Below are positions 7,931 to 20,052 of a stretch of DNA of 64,000 bases, one piece after another (position 1 is the first letter of the stretch; every line of letters begins with the position of its first letter). A program made the translations under genes and the position numbers. The DNA is taken from the NCBI RefSeq assembly GCF_902506145.1, contig NZ_LR733520.1:1088640-1152639 (forward strand). Reading direction: 5' to 3'. This stretch comes from Burkholderia sp. 8Y (GTDB lineage: Bacteria; Pseudomonadota; Gammaproteobacteria; Burkholderiales; Burkholderiaceae). The notes below the pieces were generated by a model. The model saw only the letters and a list, made by a program, of their open reading frames with translations. It did no database searches and had not been told where the DNA came from.

Positions 7931-8221
7931 ATGTCAGAAGTCGCCGTCGTCGCTATTTTCGTCGCCAAGCCGGGCAAGGAAGAAGAACTGAGGCATGTGC
8001 TGGAAGCCAACGTCGGACCGACGCGCCAGGAACCCGGCGCGCTGCAGTACGACCTGCATCGCGACATCAAGGAGCCGCGCCGCTTCATCTTTGTCGAACG
8101 GTGGGAAAGCGAAGCGGCGCTCGCGGAACACGGCAAGACGCCGCACATTCAGGCCTTCAGGGCCAAGTCGCCGGAACTGTGCGAGCACGGCGACGTGCAC
8201 GTGGCAAGCAAGCTGGTTTAG
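7931..8221 (+). CDS. antibiotic biosynthesis monooxygenase (ABM) domain protein
   Basis: A 96-residue single ABM/quinol-monooxygenase-like domain with a ferredoxin-like dimeric barrel fold (family knowledge). It begins VAVVAIFVAKPGKEEEL and has the typical EPGALQYDLH and FIFVERWESEAALAEH, ending HVASKLV. Relatives oxidise quinols or degrade small aromatics, but the substrate cannot be read from sequence. The start is supported by AGGAGAG 8 bases upstream. It stands alone after the hairpin-rich gap. Confidence 0.85.
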   Translation: MSEVAVVAIFVAKPGKEEELRHVLEANVGPTRQEPGALQYDLHRDIKEPRRFIFVERWESEAALAEHGKTPHIQAFRAKSPELCEHGDVHVASKLV

Positions 8222-8246
8222 CCAGGCTCACGTGCGGCGGCGGGCA

Positions 8247-8507
8247 TCAATGCGTTTCGTGCGGGACATCCAGAATGAGAATGATGGTCCAGTCCGCTTC
8301 GCCGTCATGGTGATACTGACGTTCCGCAACGATAAACGGCTGTTGCTTGCCTGCCGGCCCGAGGAACAGCACATCGCCTTCCATCGGCAGGCATTCGACC
8401 GGCGGCAGCGCCAGAAACGCGTCCTTGTTGGCATTGCGCGGCATTAGTTTCTCGATCTTGCGCGATGCCGCGTCCGTCCATTCGATATCGAGTTGGATAT
8501 TGCTCAT
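8247..8507 (-). CDS. hypothetical protein, 86 residues
   Basis: A small acidic, soluble protein (MSNIQLDIEWTDAASRKIEK ... DWTIILILDVPHETH) that I do not recognise. It has no signal peptide or membrane segment. The MEGDVLFLGPAGKQQPFIV and ERQYHHDGEADWTI stretches look like beta strands of a small globular domain. The start is the ATG at 8507; an in-frame GTG at 8576 would add 23 residues with weaker support. It is a lone gene, convergent with the monooxygenase (25 bp between stops) and with a 104-bp gap to the divergent aceB end. Confidence 0.6.
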   Translation of the reverse strand: MSNIQLDIEWTDAASRKIEKLMPRNANKDAFLALPPVECLPMEGDVLFLGPAGKQQPFIVAERQYHHDGEADWTIILILDVPHETH

Positions 8508-8610
8508 GCTGTCGTTCGCACCGGAGTGCGCTCCACGGTTGAATCGTTGAAAAAGACGATGCGCAATGTAGCACACGCCATGCGTTCCCCGAGATGCGCC
8601 TGCAATGCGA

Positions 8611-8644
8611 GAACGGCCCGCGGGCGTGAACCCGCGAGCCGTTC
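8611..8644. terminator. strong hairpin downstream of aceB
   Basis: GAACGGC (8611-8617) pairs with GCCGTTC (8638-8644), with an inner CGCGGG/CCCGCG arm. There is no clear T tract on the minus strand after it, so as an aceB terminator it would be imperfect; an mRNA-stabilising end is also possible. Confidence 0.4.
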
Positions 8645-8669
8645 TTCATACCGCGATCAACGACGCAAA

Positions 8670-10280
<1,611 letters not shown>

Positions 10281-10352
10281 GTGTTTTCTCCTTGGTCGGT
10301 CAGACGGTTTTGCTTTTGGGGTTGAATTGTGTTCGTGCGCTGACGGCCGTGT

Positions 10353-11153
10353 TCACGCGCCCGCGCGGCGGCGTGCGGAACGTGCGCGATCGGCCGCGAG
10401 CGCAATGGGCTGCTGAGCGCATCCGCCTTCGATGAACGCGACGAGTTCGCTCATGCCGCGCCCCACCGCGCGCGGCGCGACGCCGAGTTCCTCAACCGGC
10501 AGGCCCGCGCGATCGAGCCAGAACGTCGCGTAGCCGAACCACGTCGCGCCCGCGACGTCCCATCCGTTCGACGACACGAATACGATCTCGCGCGCCGCCG
10601 CGCCGAACGCGCGCGGGCCGAGTTCGTACGCGGCGGCGGCCGGCTTGTAAGCGCGCACGGCATCGACCGACAGCACGTGATCGAAGAGGCCGGTCATGCC
10701 GGCGCTTTTCACGGCGATATCGAGCATCGGCGGATTGCCGTTCGAAAGAATCGCGAGCGGCACACTGTGGCGTTCGCGCAGTGCTCGCAGCGCGGGAAGC
10801 GTGTCGGGGAACGCGGAGAGGCAGGCGTATTCGTCCATCAGACGCTTTTCGGCGGCGGCTGTCAGCGCGTCGGTCAGACCGAGGCGCGCGGCAGCGTGGC
10901 GCAGCGCATCGATCGTGATATCCCAAAAGGGCGTGTAATGGCTGCCGGATGGATCGGCGAGCGTGCGCAACTGCGTGTATTCGATCTGCTTTTGGCGCCA
11001 TAGTTGAGACAGCGCCTGCCCGTTGCCGGGGAAAAGCTGCTCGGCTGCGGCGATCACCGAGTGAACGTCGAAGAGCGTGCCATAAGCGTCGAAGATGACT
11101 GCGCGGGGAACGAGCGAGGGTGTGGACGATGCGTGTGTCGTTATGGCCGACAT
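10353..11153 (-). CDS. haloacid dehalogenase, type II
   Basis: A 266-residue HAD-superfamily protein of the (S)-2-haloacid dehalogenase class. Motif I is FDAYGTLFDV with nucleophile D22; motif II is ILSNGNP; the lysine is in RAYKPAAAAYELG; and motif IV is FVSSNGWDVAGA. The SSNGWD form is typical of L-2-haloacid dehalogenases rather than phosphatases. It is divergent from the LysR gene and leads toward aceB, which fits haloacetate conversion to glycolate or glyoxylate feeding malate synthase (inference). The C-terminal 20 residues are Arg/Ala-rich. Confidence 0.87.
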   Translation of the reverse strand: MSAITTHASSTPSLVPRAVIFDAYGTLFDVHSVIAAAEQLFPGNGQALSQLWRQKQIEYTQLRTLADPSGSHYTPFWDITIDALRHAAARLGLTDALTAAAEKRLMDEYACLSAFPDTLPALRALRERHSVPLAILSNGNPPMLDIAVKSAGMTGLFDHVLSVDAVRAYKPAAAAYELGPRAFGAAAREIVFVSSNGWDVAGATWFGYATFWLDRAGLPVEELGVAPRAVGRGMSELVAFIEGGCAQQPIALAADRARSARRRAGA

Positions 11154-11184
11154 AGCCGTGCGCTCCAGGTAGAGGTCGGGGTCG

Positions 11185-11228
11185 ATTCTATTGTTGATCG
11201 AACTGATGGAAAAAGCCTCGCTCGATCA
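11185..11228. promoter_or_regulatory. divergent promoter/operator region between LysR and HAD genes
   Basis: On the minus strand TTTCCA (11207-11212) and TAGAAT (11185-11190) form a promoter-like pair with 16-bp spacing for the HAD-aceB unit. An inverted repeat, TGATCGA (11195-11201) with TCGATCA (11222-11228), straddles the -35 and is a plausible LysR-family operator. Placement between a LysR gene and its divergent neighbour supports this. Confidence 0.45.
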
Positions 11229-11292
11229 CTTGATCTTTTACTTTTTCGTACCTAATCTGTGCGGCAGTTCCCGGCATTGACGAGCAAAGCGC

Positions 11293-12207
11293 ATGGATCG
11301 GTTCAAGCAGATAGAGACGTTCGCGTCCGTCGCGGCGAAAGGCAGTCTTTCGGCGGCGGCGCAAGCGGAGGGCATCGCGCCGGCGGTCATCGGCAGAAGG
11401 CTCGACGCGCTGGAAGAGCGCCTCGGCGTCAAGCTGCTCGTACGCACGACGCGCAAGATCACGCTCACGTTCGAAGGCTCCGCGTTCCTCGAGGACTGTC
11501 AGCGCATCATCAACGACATGCAGAACGCGGAGGCGAGCGTGTCGGCAGGCGGCGTGAAGGCGAGCGGACATTTGCGCGTGTCGGCGCCCGCGGGCTTTGG
11601 CCGGCGTCACGTCGCGCCGCTTCTGCCGGCGTTCACCACGCTGCACCCGGATGTCTCCGTGAGTCTCGATCTCACCGACCGCATGGTCGATCTCGTCAAC
11701 GAGGGATTCGACTGCGCAGTGCGGCTCGGCGAGTTGCCGGATTCGTCGCTGGTGTCGCTCAAGCTCGGCGAAAACCGGCGCGTGTGCGTGGCGTCGCCCG
11801 CGTATCTGGAGAAGCGCGGCAAACCGGCCACGCTGAGCGCGCTCGCCGATCACAACTGTCTCGCGCTCGGCGCGTCCGCCAATCAGCAGCGCGGCTGGGT
11901 CTTTCAGCAGGACGGCAAGGTCGTCACCATCAAGGTTTCCGGCACGATGGAATGCTCGGACGGCGCCGTGCTTCATGAATGGTGTCTCGAAGGACGCGGC
12001 CTCGCCTGGCGGTCGTGGTGGGAAGTGGGCGCGGATATCGGCGCGGGACGGCTCGTGAGCGTGCTCGACGTTTTCGCCGCGCCGCCGATCGGCATTCACG
12101 CCGTGTTCCCGCAGCGCCGGCACTTGCCGTTGCGGGTGCGGCTGTTTCTCGATCTGCTGAAGCATACCTATGCCGCTCCGGGTTACTGGGAGGCGCTCGC
12201 GCCCTGA
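11293..12207 (+). CDS. LysR-family transcriptional regulator
   Basis: A 304-residue LysR-type regulator. The N-terminal winged helix-turn-helix covers about residues 1-60 (FASVAAKGSLSAAAQAEGIA then RRLDALEERLGVKLLVRTTR). The PBP2-like effector domain (about 90-295) begins GHLRVSAPAGFGRRHVAPLL, the CrgA-like subgroup. It is transcribed away from the HAD-aceB unit across a 139-bp gap containing an inverted repeat, so it probably controls that unit and possibly itself. The effector is unknown. Confidence 0.92.
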   Translation: MDRFKQIETFASVAAKGSLSAAAQAEGIAPAVIGRRLDALEERLGVKLLVRTTRKITLTFEGSAFLEDCQRIINDMQNAEASVSAGGVKASGHLRVSAPAGFGRRHVAPLLPAFTTLHPDVSVSLDLTDRMVDLVNEGFDCAVRLGELPDSSLVSLKLGENRRVCVASPAYLEKRGKPATLSALADHNCLALGASANQQRGWVFQQDGKVVTIKVSGTMECSDGAVLHEWCLEGRGLAWRSWWEVGADIGAGRLVSVLDVFAAPPIGIHAVFPQRRHLPLRVRLFLDLLKHTYAAPGYWEALAP

Positions 12208-12315
12208 GAAGACTCGCTATGGAATCCTACTTAACAGTCAGCGACGAATCGTCCGAGCCGCCGCCCGCGTACTGACTACAATGAATGCGTGCCCCGCCGT
12301 TCAAAGGAGGACGCG

Positions 12316-12750
12316 ATGTTCAAGCACATCCTGGTACCCACCGACGGCTCCGAGCTGTCGCAGAAAGCCATCGACGGCGCCATCGATCTCGCGCAGTCCG
12401 TCGGCGCGCGCATCACCGCTTATGCGTGCCTGCCGCAGTATCCGTACTCGCCGTTCGCGGATGTCGCCGTGGAGCCGCCCGACGACTTTCACGCCCGCGC
12501 CGAACGCGAGGCGCGCGAACATCTGCGGGCGGTCGAGCGAGCCGCCGAGGAGGCGGGCGTGCCGTGCGACAGCGTGACGAGCATCGAAGCGGCACCGTAT
12601 ATCGGCATCATCGACGCGGCGGAGCAGAACGGCTGCGACGTCATCCTGATGGCCTCGCACGGCCGTCGCGGGCTTGGAAGCCTGCTTATCGGCAGCGAAA
12701 CACAGCGCGTGCTCACGCATACGCGCATTCCGGTCATCGTTTATCGGTGA
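12316..12750 (+). CDS. universal stress protein (UspA family)
   Basis: A 144-residue single Usp domain. It starts MFKHILVPTDGSELSQ, has the acidic mid region, and ends with the ATP-binding signature SHGRRGLGSLLIGSETQ followed by TRIPVIVYR. The G-x2-G-x9-G-S pattern suggests an ATP-binding Usp. The ATG at 12316 is preceded by an almost perfect ribosome site, AAAGGAGG (12303-12310); an in-frame ATG at 12289 would bypass it. It lies between the LysR gene and convergent aceA, and may be part of the same carbon-stress response. Confidence 0.92.
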   Translation: MFKHILVPTDGSELSQKAIDGAIDLAQSVGARITAYACLPQYPYSPFADVAVEPPDDFHARAEREAREHLRAVERAAEEAGVPCDSVTSIEAAPYIGIIDAAEQNGCDVILMASHGRRGLGSLLIGSETQRVLTHTRIPVIVYR

Positions 12751-12755
12751 GAATC

Positions 12756-12805
12756 GCGGCGGCCGCGACGCGCTTGGAATGCGCGCCACGGCCGCCGCTC
12801 TTTTC
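12756..12805 (+). terminator. probable terminator after the universal stress gene
   Basis: GCGGCGGCCG (12756-12765) pairs with CGGCCGCCGC (12789-12798), with a partly paired interior loop, followed by TCTTTTC. It lies in the convergent gap between the Usp gene and aceA. Confidence 0.6.
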
Positions 12806-12842
12806 ACCGCTCTCCCTGATTCAGCCTGCCCTCGGGCGTTCG

Positions 12843-14150
<1,308 letters not shown>

Positions 14151-14222
14151 GGCGTTTCTCCTTGAGATCGGGCTGTACGACGAAACGATGGCTGGTTTTG
14201 GTCGCGGTGCGAGCAGTGCGCA

Positions 14223-14241
14223 ACTCTTATATAAGAGTGTA
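14223..14241 (-). promoter_or_regulatory. palindromic operator and -10 element upstream of aceA
   Basis: ACTCTTATATAAGAGT (14223-14238) is a perfect 16-bp palindrome in a GC-rich genome. On the minus strand TACACT (14236-14241) overlaps its edge and could be the -10 of the aceA promoter, so a bound protein would block or remodel transcription. The regulator is unknown. Confidence 0.55.
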
Positions 14242-14438
14242 GGCCGGTCGGTTTCGGAGTAGAAGCCGTCGCAAGCAGTTTTAACGATAGAGAATTCTGT
14301 GCAAAATCAATAGTGTATCAGCGATATTTCATAAAGCGGAAGGTGCTTTTCCATGCTGCAATCGGTTTCGTTGTGCCGCGCAGCAAGGCTTTTGCGACGC
14401 GCAAGACCGTTGCACATTATGAAATGCAGCGATGGGCG
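14242..14438. other. intergenic spacer between aceA and the RNA helicase terminator
   Basis: About 200 bp of divergent-side spacer, noticeably more AT-rich than its surroundings. Apart from the palindrome/promoter on its right-hand neighbour and the helicase terminator, I see no gene or further clear signal. Confidence 0.4.
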
Positions 14439-14471
14439 AAAAAAAACCGATGCACGCGGCATCGGTTTTCT
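14439..14471 (-). terminator. bidirectional Rho-independent terminator after the RNA helicase
   Basis: AAAACCGATGC pairs with GCATCGGTTTT around a 5-nt loop, with an A run on the left and T-rich sequence on the right. Read on the minus strand it ends the helicase transcript with eight T. Confidence 0.85.
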
Positions 14472-14518
14472 TGTCCTTCGGCGAAAGGCGGCATAGACAC
14501 GCCGCTCATGCACTTACA

Positions 14519-16165
14519 TCAGTTGCCGCGACGCGGTGCGCGCGGGCCGTCGTTGCGGCGTGCGCTGTAGCCGTCACGTTGGCCGAAACCGCCGTCGCGA
14601 TTGCCGCCACGATAGCCGCCTTCGCGATCGCCGCTGCCGGCGTTGCCGCCGCGATAACCGCCTTCGCGATAGCCGCCTTCACGCGCGCCGGCGCTCGGCT
14701 TGTTGCCGTAGCCGCTGGCGTTGGCCGCGCCGTAGCCGCGTCCGCCGCCATTGCCGCTGCCGAAGCGCCGGCCGCCGTTACTGCCGCCCGGACGGCCGCG
14801 GCCGCCGAAGCCACCCTTGGGCGGCGCCTTGCGCGGCTCGAAGCCGACGACGACGTTCACCGGCAGCGGTGCGTGCACGAAACGCTCGATGCGCTTGAGC
14901 GCGCCCATTTCGGCATGATGCACGAGGCTCACAGCCGTGCCGCTGCGTCCCGCGCGGCCCGTGCGGCCGATACGGTGCACGTAGTCTTCGGCGAACTTCG
15001 GCAGGTCGTAGTTGAACACGTGTGTGATGCCCGGGATGTCGATACCGCGTGCCGCGACGTCCGTTGCCACCAGCACGCGCACGCGGCGCTCGCGCAGCGC
15101 GCGGATCGTGCGGTTGCGCGCGCCTTGCGGCAGGTCGCCGTGCAGCGCGGCCGATTCGAAGCCCGCATCCGACAGACGATTCGCGATCAGATCGGCGTCG
15201 CTCTTCGTGGCCGTGAACACGATGGCCTGATCCAGATCGGTATCGCGCAGCAGGTGATCGAGCAGGCGATCCTTATGATCGCGGTCATCGACGTAATGCA
15301 CGGTCTGCGCGATGTTGCTGCGCGCTTCCAGCTTCTGCACGATCTCGATACGCTCCGGATCCCTCAGCAGGCGACCGGTCAGCGACGCGATCTTGCCGTC
15401 GATGGTGGCCGAGAACAGCAGCGTCTGGCGCGTGGCCGGCGTGGCGGCGACGATCGTCTCGATGTCTTCGATGAAGCCCATGTCGAGCATGCGGTCGGCT
15501 TCGTCGAGCACGAGCATGTTAAGGTTCGACAGGTCGATGCGGCCGCGCTCCAGATGGTCGATCAGACGGCCCGGCGTCGCGACGAGGATTTCAGGGTTCT
15601 TCGCGAGCAGCATCAATTGCTGGCCGTACGCGACGCCACCGAGAATGCTGACCGTGCGCAGGCGGCGCAGATGGCGGCCGTACGTGGTCGCGGCGGCGGA
15701 GACTTGCATCGCGAGTTCGCGCGTCGGCGTGAGCACGAGCAACTGCGGGCGCGCGATGGGCTGCGGACGGCGGCCGGGACGCGCGTTCGGATCACGCGGC
15801 TGACGCGGCTGCTGCGCTTGCAGCTTCTCGAGCTGCGCGAATTTTTCGATGGCCGGCAGCATGAACGCCGCCGTCTTGCCGGAGCCGGTCGGGCTCGAAA
15901 CCAGCAGGTCGCGGCCGGCGAGCGCGGCGGGAATCGCGCGCTGCTGCACGGGCGTCGGCGACTGGTAGCCGGCGTCGGTCAATGCGGAGACGATATCGGC
16001 GGAGAGGCCGAGGGATTCGAAACTGGGGCCGGCGGGTGCGGCGGGTGCTGCGGCTGCGGCCGGTGCCGTCTCGGCTGCGGGTGCGGCCGTGTCAGCGTCG
16101 GGGGAAATGCCAAGCGTTTGTGCTGCGATGTTGTCCAACGGGCTGGGGGTGAAGCTCGAAGTCAT
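14519..16165 (-). CDS. rhlE: DEAD-box RNA helicase, RhlE type
   Basis: A 548-residue ATP-dependent RNA helicase. Order of motifs: Q motif ([10 protein letters not shown] ... [10 protein letters not shown], about residues 49-79), Walker A SPTGSGKT (91-98), DEAD at 221-224, SAT at 252-254, and HRIGRTGR (397-404). The tail (about 440-548) is Gly/Arg-rich with GGRGRPGG and repeated GGYRGG, typical of RNA-binding RGG-like tails. An Ala-rich insert (about 26-46) precedes the core. I chose the ATG at 16165, which has AAGGA five bases upstream, over a longer in-frame start at 16294. Likely roles are ribosome assembly or RNA turnover. A candidate long leader precedes it. Confidence 0.92.
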   Translation of the reverse strand: MTSSFTPSPLDNIAAQTLGISPDADTAAPAAETAPAAAAAPAAPAGPSFESLGLSADIVSALTDAGYQSPTPVQQRAIPAALAGRDLLVSSPTGSGKTAAFMLPAIEKFAQLEKLQAQQPRQPRDPNARPGRRPQPIARPQLLVLTPTRELAMQVSAAATTYGRHLRRLRTVSILGGVAYGQQLMLLAKNPEILVATPGRLIDHLERGRIDLSNLNMLVLDEADRMLDMGFIEDIETIVAATPATRQTLLFSATIDGKIASLTGRLLRDPERIEIVQKLEARSNIAQTVHYVDDRDHKDRLLDHLLRDTDLDQAIVFTATKSDADLIANRLSDAGFESAALHGDLPQGARNRTIRALRERRVRVLVATDVAARGIDIPGITHVFNYDLPKFAEDYVHRIGRTGRAGRSGTAVSLVHHAEMGALKRIERFVHAPLPVNVVVGFEPRKAPPKGGFGGRGRPGGSNGGRRFGSGNGGGRGYGAANASGYGNKPSAGAREGGYREGGYRGGNAGSGDREGGYRGGNRDGGFGQRDGYSARRNDGPRAPRRGN

Positions 16166-16563
16166 GTCGATCCTTGAAACGGGAAATAAGGCGTCGGCGC
16201 CAATCGGCATACCCAAGTCGTTGGATTCAGCGAGCGAAGAAACAGCGAGCAAATCGAAAAACGGGGGCAACTCGCGCAAACAGACGGCGAGCATCGTTGT
16301 TAGAAGCTGTATCGGATACGTCAGGGCGCTTAAGCACTGACGTCAGCCTGGATGACGGGCCGCGAAATGATTAGCGCACAAACGATGCGCTACGGCCTGG
16401 CAGGGAAGGGACAGTTTCTAAACTGGATTGGAGCGAAACGCTACGAAGCACTTTGATAGCTGCTTGGCGAGCAGTATATCGGAATTTGCTGCACCGCGCC
16501 ACACTTTGACGCATGCGCGCGCCATCAGAGAGCATCGACGGCGCGCGGCAGGTGCAGCGTCGA
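16166..16563 (-). promoter_or_regulatory. long leader/promoter region of the RNA helicase
   Basis: A 398-bp gap with no convincing gene. On the minus strand TATACT (16473-16478) is a good -10, though no strong -35 is seen; transcription from it would give a 5' leader of about 300 nt. A 10-bp palindrome CTGACGTCAG lies at 16337-16346. The right end carries an inverted repeat near the acyl-CoA-binding gene stop. Confidence 0.35.
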
Positions 16564-16833
16564 TCACCCCGCTTCGCCGCGTTTGAGCGATTCGACGAGC
16601 TCGACATAACGGGCTTTGGCGGTGTCGCCCGGTGTGCCTTTCAGCGCGGCCCAGGCTTCGTGCTTGTACTTGCCGGCGATGTCCGTGAAACCGGGCGCGT
16701 CGTCTTGCACATCGCCGACGCTCGCCTGTTTGTAGAGTGCGTAGAGACGCAGGAGCGTGAGATTGCCGGGGCGCTCGGGCAACTGCGTGGCGTCGGCTTG
16801 CGCCTGGGCGAATTGCTGGTCGATGTCGGTCAT
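16564..16833 (-). CDS. acyl-CoA-binding protein (ACBP)
   Basis: An 89-residue four-helix ACBP. Recognisable segments are FAQAQADATQLPERPGN, the LTLLRLYALYKQASVGDV stretch with the conserved YALYKQA, and the KHEAWAALKGTPGDTAKARY signature. The family binds medium- and long-chain acyl-CoA esters in the cytosol. Its length covers one complete domain. AAAGGA lies upstream of the ATG at 16833. It is a lone gene, divergent from tsaB with a 189-bp gap. Confidence 0.93.
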   Translation of the reverse strand: MTDIDQQFAQAQADATQLPERPGNLTLLRLYALYKQASVGDVQDDAPGFTDIAGKYKHEAWAALKGTPGDTAKARYVELVESLKRGEAG

Positions 16834-17022
16834 GCGGGGCGTCCTTTGCTTTTTGAGATGCGGGCGATCTTAGCAAGCCGACAGGGGCGGCCCGTGGAAG
16901 CATTCTTCGAATCGCAAGCCGCGACGAACGCGGCGCATGATCGCGAAGAGAAGTCCGCCGACGAACGCCGGATGTCACGCGAGCCGCAAAAGCCGGCGCA
17001 GTCCCGCATTACAATACCGGCT

Positions 17023-18122
<1,100 letters not shown>

Positions 18123-18126
<4 letters not shown>

Positions 18127-18614
18127 GCGGCGTATTGCTTGCGGATCGGTATCTGACGCCGATGACCGAAGCCGACCTCGACGAAGTCGCCACCGTCGAG
18201 AAGCTCGCCTACGAGTTTCCGTGGAGCCGCGGCAATTTTCAGGATTCGCTGCGCAACGGCTATTACGGCGTGTGCCTGCGTCATGTGACCGGCACGCTGA
18301 TCGGCTATTGCGTGCTGATGCCGGTTGTCGATGAGATGCATCTGCTGAATCTGTGCGTCGCGCCGTCCGCGCAGCGTGCGGGCGCGGGTCTGACGCTGCT
18401 GCGCGAAGCCGTGCGCGTCGCGCGTGCGGAGAAGCTCGAAGGCATGCTGCTTGAAGTGCGGCCGTCGAATCCGCGCGCGATTCAGCTCTACGAGCGGTTC
18501 GGCTTCACGGCCATCGGGCGCCGCAAGAATTATTACCCCGCGCGGCATCGGTCGCGCGAGGACGCAATCGTCATGCGTCTGTCGTTCAAGGAGAGTGCGC
18601 ATGGCGCTCGATGA
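18123..18614 (+). CDS. rimI: ribosomal protein S18-alanine N-acetyltransferase
   Basis: A 163-residue GNAT acetyltransferase of the RimI type, acetylating the N-terminus of ribosomal protein S18. It starts [20 protein letters not shown], followed by [11 protein letters not shown]. The acetyl-CoA loop is [17 protein letters not shown], followed by [18 protein letters not shown] and RKNYYPAR, a run characteristic of RimI. The GTG start at 18123 overlaps the tsaB stop by four bases. Neighbouring tsaB is a common pairing in proteobacteria. Confidence 0.94.
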
Positions 18615-20052
18615 ATCGCTGATCGAGGAACTCGGACTCGGGCTTCGTTGGGTGAGGAGAAAGACGAGCGCGCCGGCGCCGGATGCGGTGGAGGCGACAG
18701 CACGTGCCGCGACCGCGCCGCAAGTTGACGCGTCTCAAGCGGTGGCGCCGGATGCCGTGGATACGACGCCGCACGCTGACCCGGCAGTCGCCGCGAGCAG
18801 CTTGCAAGCGCCGATGCCGCCGTTCGACGCGTCTCACACGGCGGCGCCGGATGCCGACGCGGCCCGTGTCGGAAGGCGCCCACAATCATCGACGCCGCCG
18901 TTCGACGCCTCTCGCCCGGCGACGCCGGATGCCGCGAATTTGGCACCGTACGCAGAACAGGTGAGCCGCCCACAGTCATCGATGCCGCCGTTCGACGCCT
19001 CTCGCCCAGCGGCGCCGGATGCCGCGAATCTGGCACCGTACGCAGAACAGGCGAGCCGCCCACAGTCATCGATGCCGCCGCTCGACGCCTCTCACGCGGC
19101 GGCGCCGGATGCCGCGAATTCGGCGCCTTACGCAGAACAGGCGAGCCGCCCACAGTCATCGACGCCGCCGCTCGACGCCTCTCGCCCAGCGGCGCCAGAT
19201 GCCGCAAATATGGCACTGCACGCCGAGCCGGCGAGCCGCCCACAATCATCGGCCTCGCCGTTCGACGCCGCTCGCGCGCAGCCGGAGCCCGCAGCCGCAT
19301 CCGCGAAAGCACGCACCGCGCCGCCGTCGCCAGCCGATACGCAGCCTTTCGATACCGTGCCGTTCGATGCCTACGACGACCTCCCGTGGACCGACGACGC
19401 GCCATCGCCCGCAACGCCCGTCGCGCCGGCCGTCCCCGACGACGTCGGCACGCTCGACTGGACGACGCTGGCCGACCGCGTTTCGGCTTGCGAGCTGTGT
19501 CGCCTGTGCGAGCGCCGGACGAACGCGGTCTTCGGCGTCGGCGATCGCGAGGCCGACTGGATGCTGATCGGCGAAGCGCCCGGCGAGAACGAGGACAAGC
19601 AGGGCGAGCCGTTCGTCGGGCAGGCGGGCAAACTGCTCGACAACATGCTGCACGCGCTCGGCCTCTCGCGCGAATCGAACGTCTACATCGCGAACGTCAT
19701 CAAGTGCCGGCCGCCCGGCAACCGCAATCCCGAACTCGACGAAGTCGCGCGTTGCGAGCCGTATTTGCAGCGTCAGGTCGAACTGGTGAAGCCGAAGATC
19801 ATCGTCGCGCTCGGGCGCTTCGCCGCGCAGAGTCTGCTGAAGAGCGAAGCGAGCATCGCGGCGTTGCGCGGGCGCGTGCACGAATATCGCGGGGTGCCGG
19901 TCGTCGTCACGTATCACCCGGCGTATCTGTTGCGCAGCCTGCCCGACAAGGCGAAGGCCTGGGCCGATCTCTGCCTCGCGCGCAAGACGCACGCCGATGC
20001 GCTCGCCGCGCTCGGGGTCCAGCCGGGAGCCGGGAAGGGCGCGCGCGGATGA
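18601..20052 (+). CDS. type 4 uracil-DNA glycosylase with a repetitive N-terminal linker
   Basis: A 483-residue iron-sulfur uracil-DNA glycosylase (UDG family 4, base excision repair). The catalytic domain is residues about 280-470. It has cluster cysteines in [10 protein letters not shown] and later [19 protein letters not shown], motif [19 protein letters not shown], and motif B HPAYLLR. A short N-terminal segment ([14 protein letters not shown]) is followed by roughly 250 residues of Pro/Ala/Ser linker containing four 30-residue repeats (93-212). Many relatives have a shorter linker. The ATG at 18601 overlaps the end of rimI by 14 bases and follows GGAGAG. The stop overlaps the DUF1853 start. 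Confidence 0.9.
   Translation: MALDESLIEELGLGLRWVRRKTSAPAPDAVEATARAATAPQVDASQAVAPDAVDTTPHADPAVAASSLQAPMPPFDASHTAAPDADAARVGRRPQSSTPPFDASRPATPDAANLAPYAEQVSRPQSSMPPFDASRPAAPDAANLAPYAEQASRPQSSMPPLDASHAAAPDAANSAPYAEQASRPQSSTPPLDASRPAAPDAANMALHAEPASRPQSSASPFDAARAQPEPAAASAKARTAPPSPADTQPFDTVPFDAYDDLPWTDDAPSPATPVAPAVPDDVGTLDWTTLADRVSACELCRLCERRTNAVFGVGDREADWMLIGEAPGENEDKQGEPFVGQAGKLLDNMLHALGLSRESNVYIANVIKCRPPGNRNPELDEVARCEPYLQRQVELVKPKIIVALGRFAAQSLLKSEASIAALRGRVHEYRGVPVVVTYHPAYLLRSLPDKAKAWADLCLARKTHADALAALGVQPGAGKGARG
18877..19272 (+). repeat. 90-bp tandem repeats in the uracil-DNA glycosylase linker
   Basis: Four full units begin at 18877, 18967, 19057 and 19147, with a partial fifth from 19237. Each encodes RPQSS(T/M)PP(F/L)DAS... 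ending in APYAEQ(A/V)S or close variants. Two diverged copies with altered spacing lie upstream, around 18727 and 18826. Units differ at a few positions, so this is an older array than a freshly expanded one. Confidence 0.93.

Noticed and set aside
18877..19272. CRISPR-like array
   Set aside because: The 90-bp units are contiguous and coding, with no unique spacers or cas genes.
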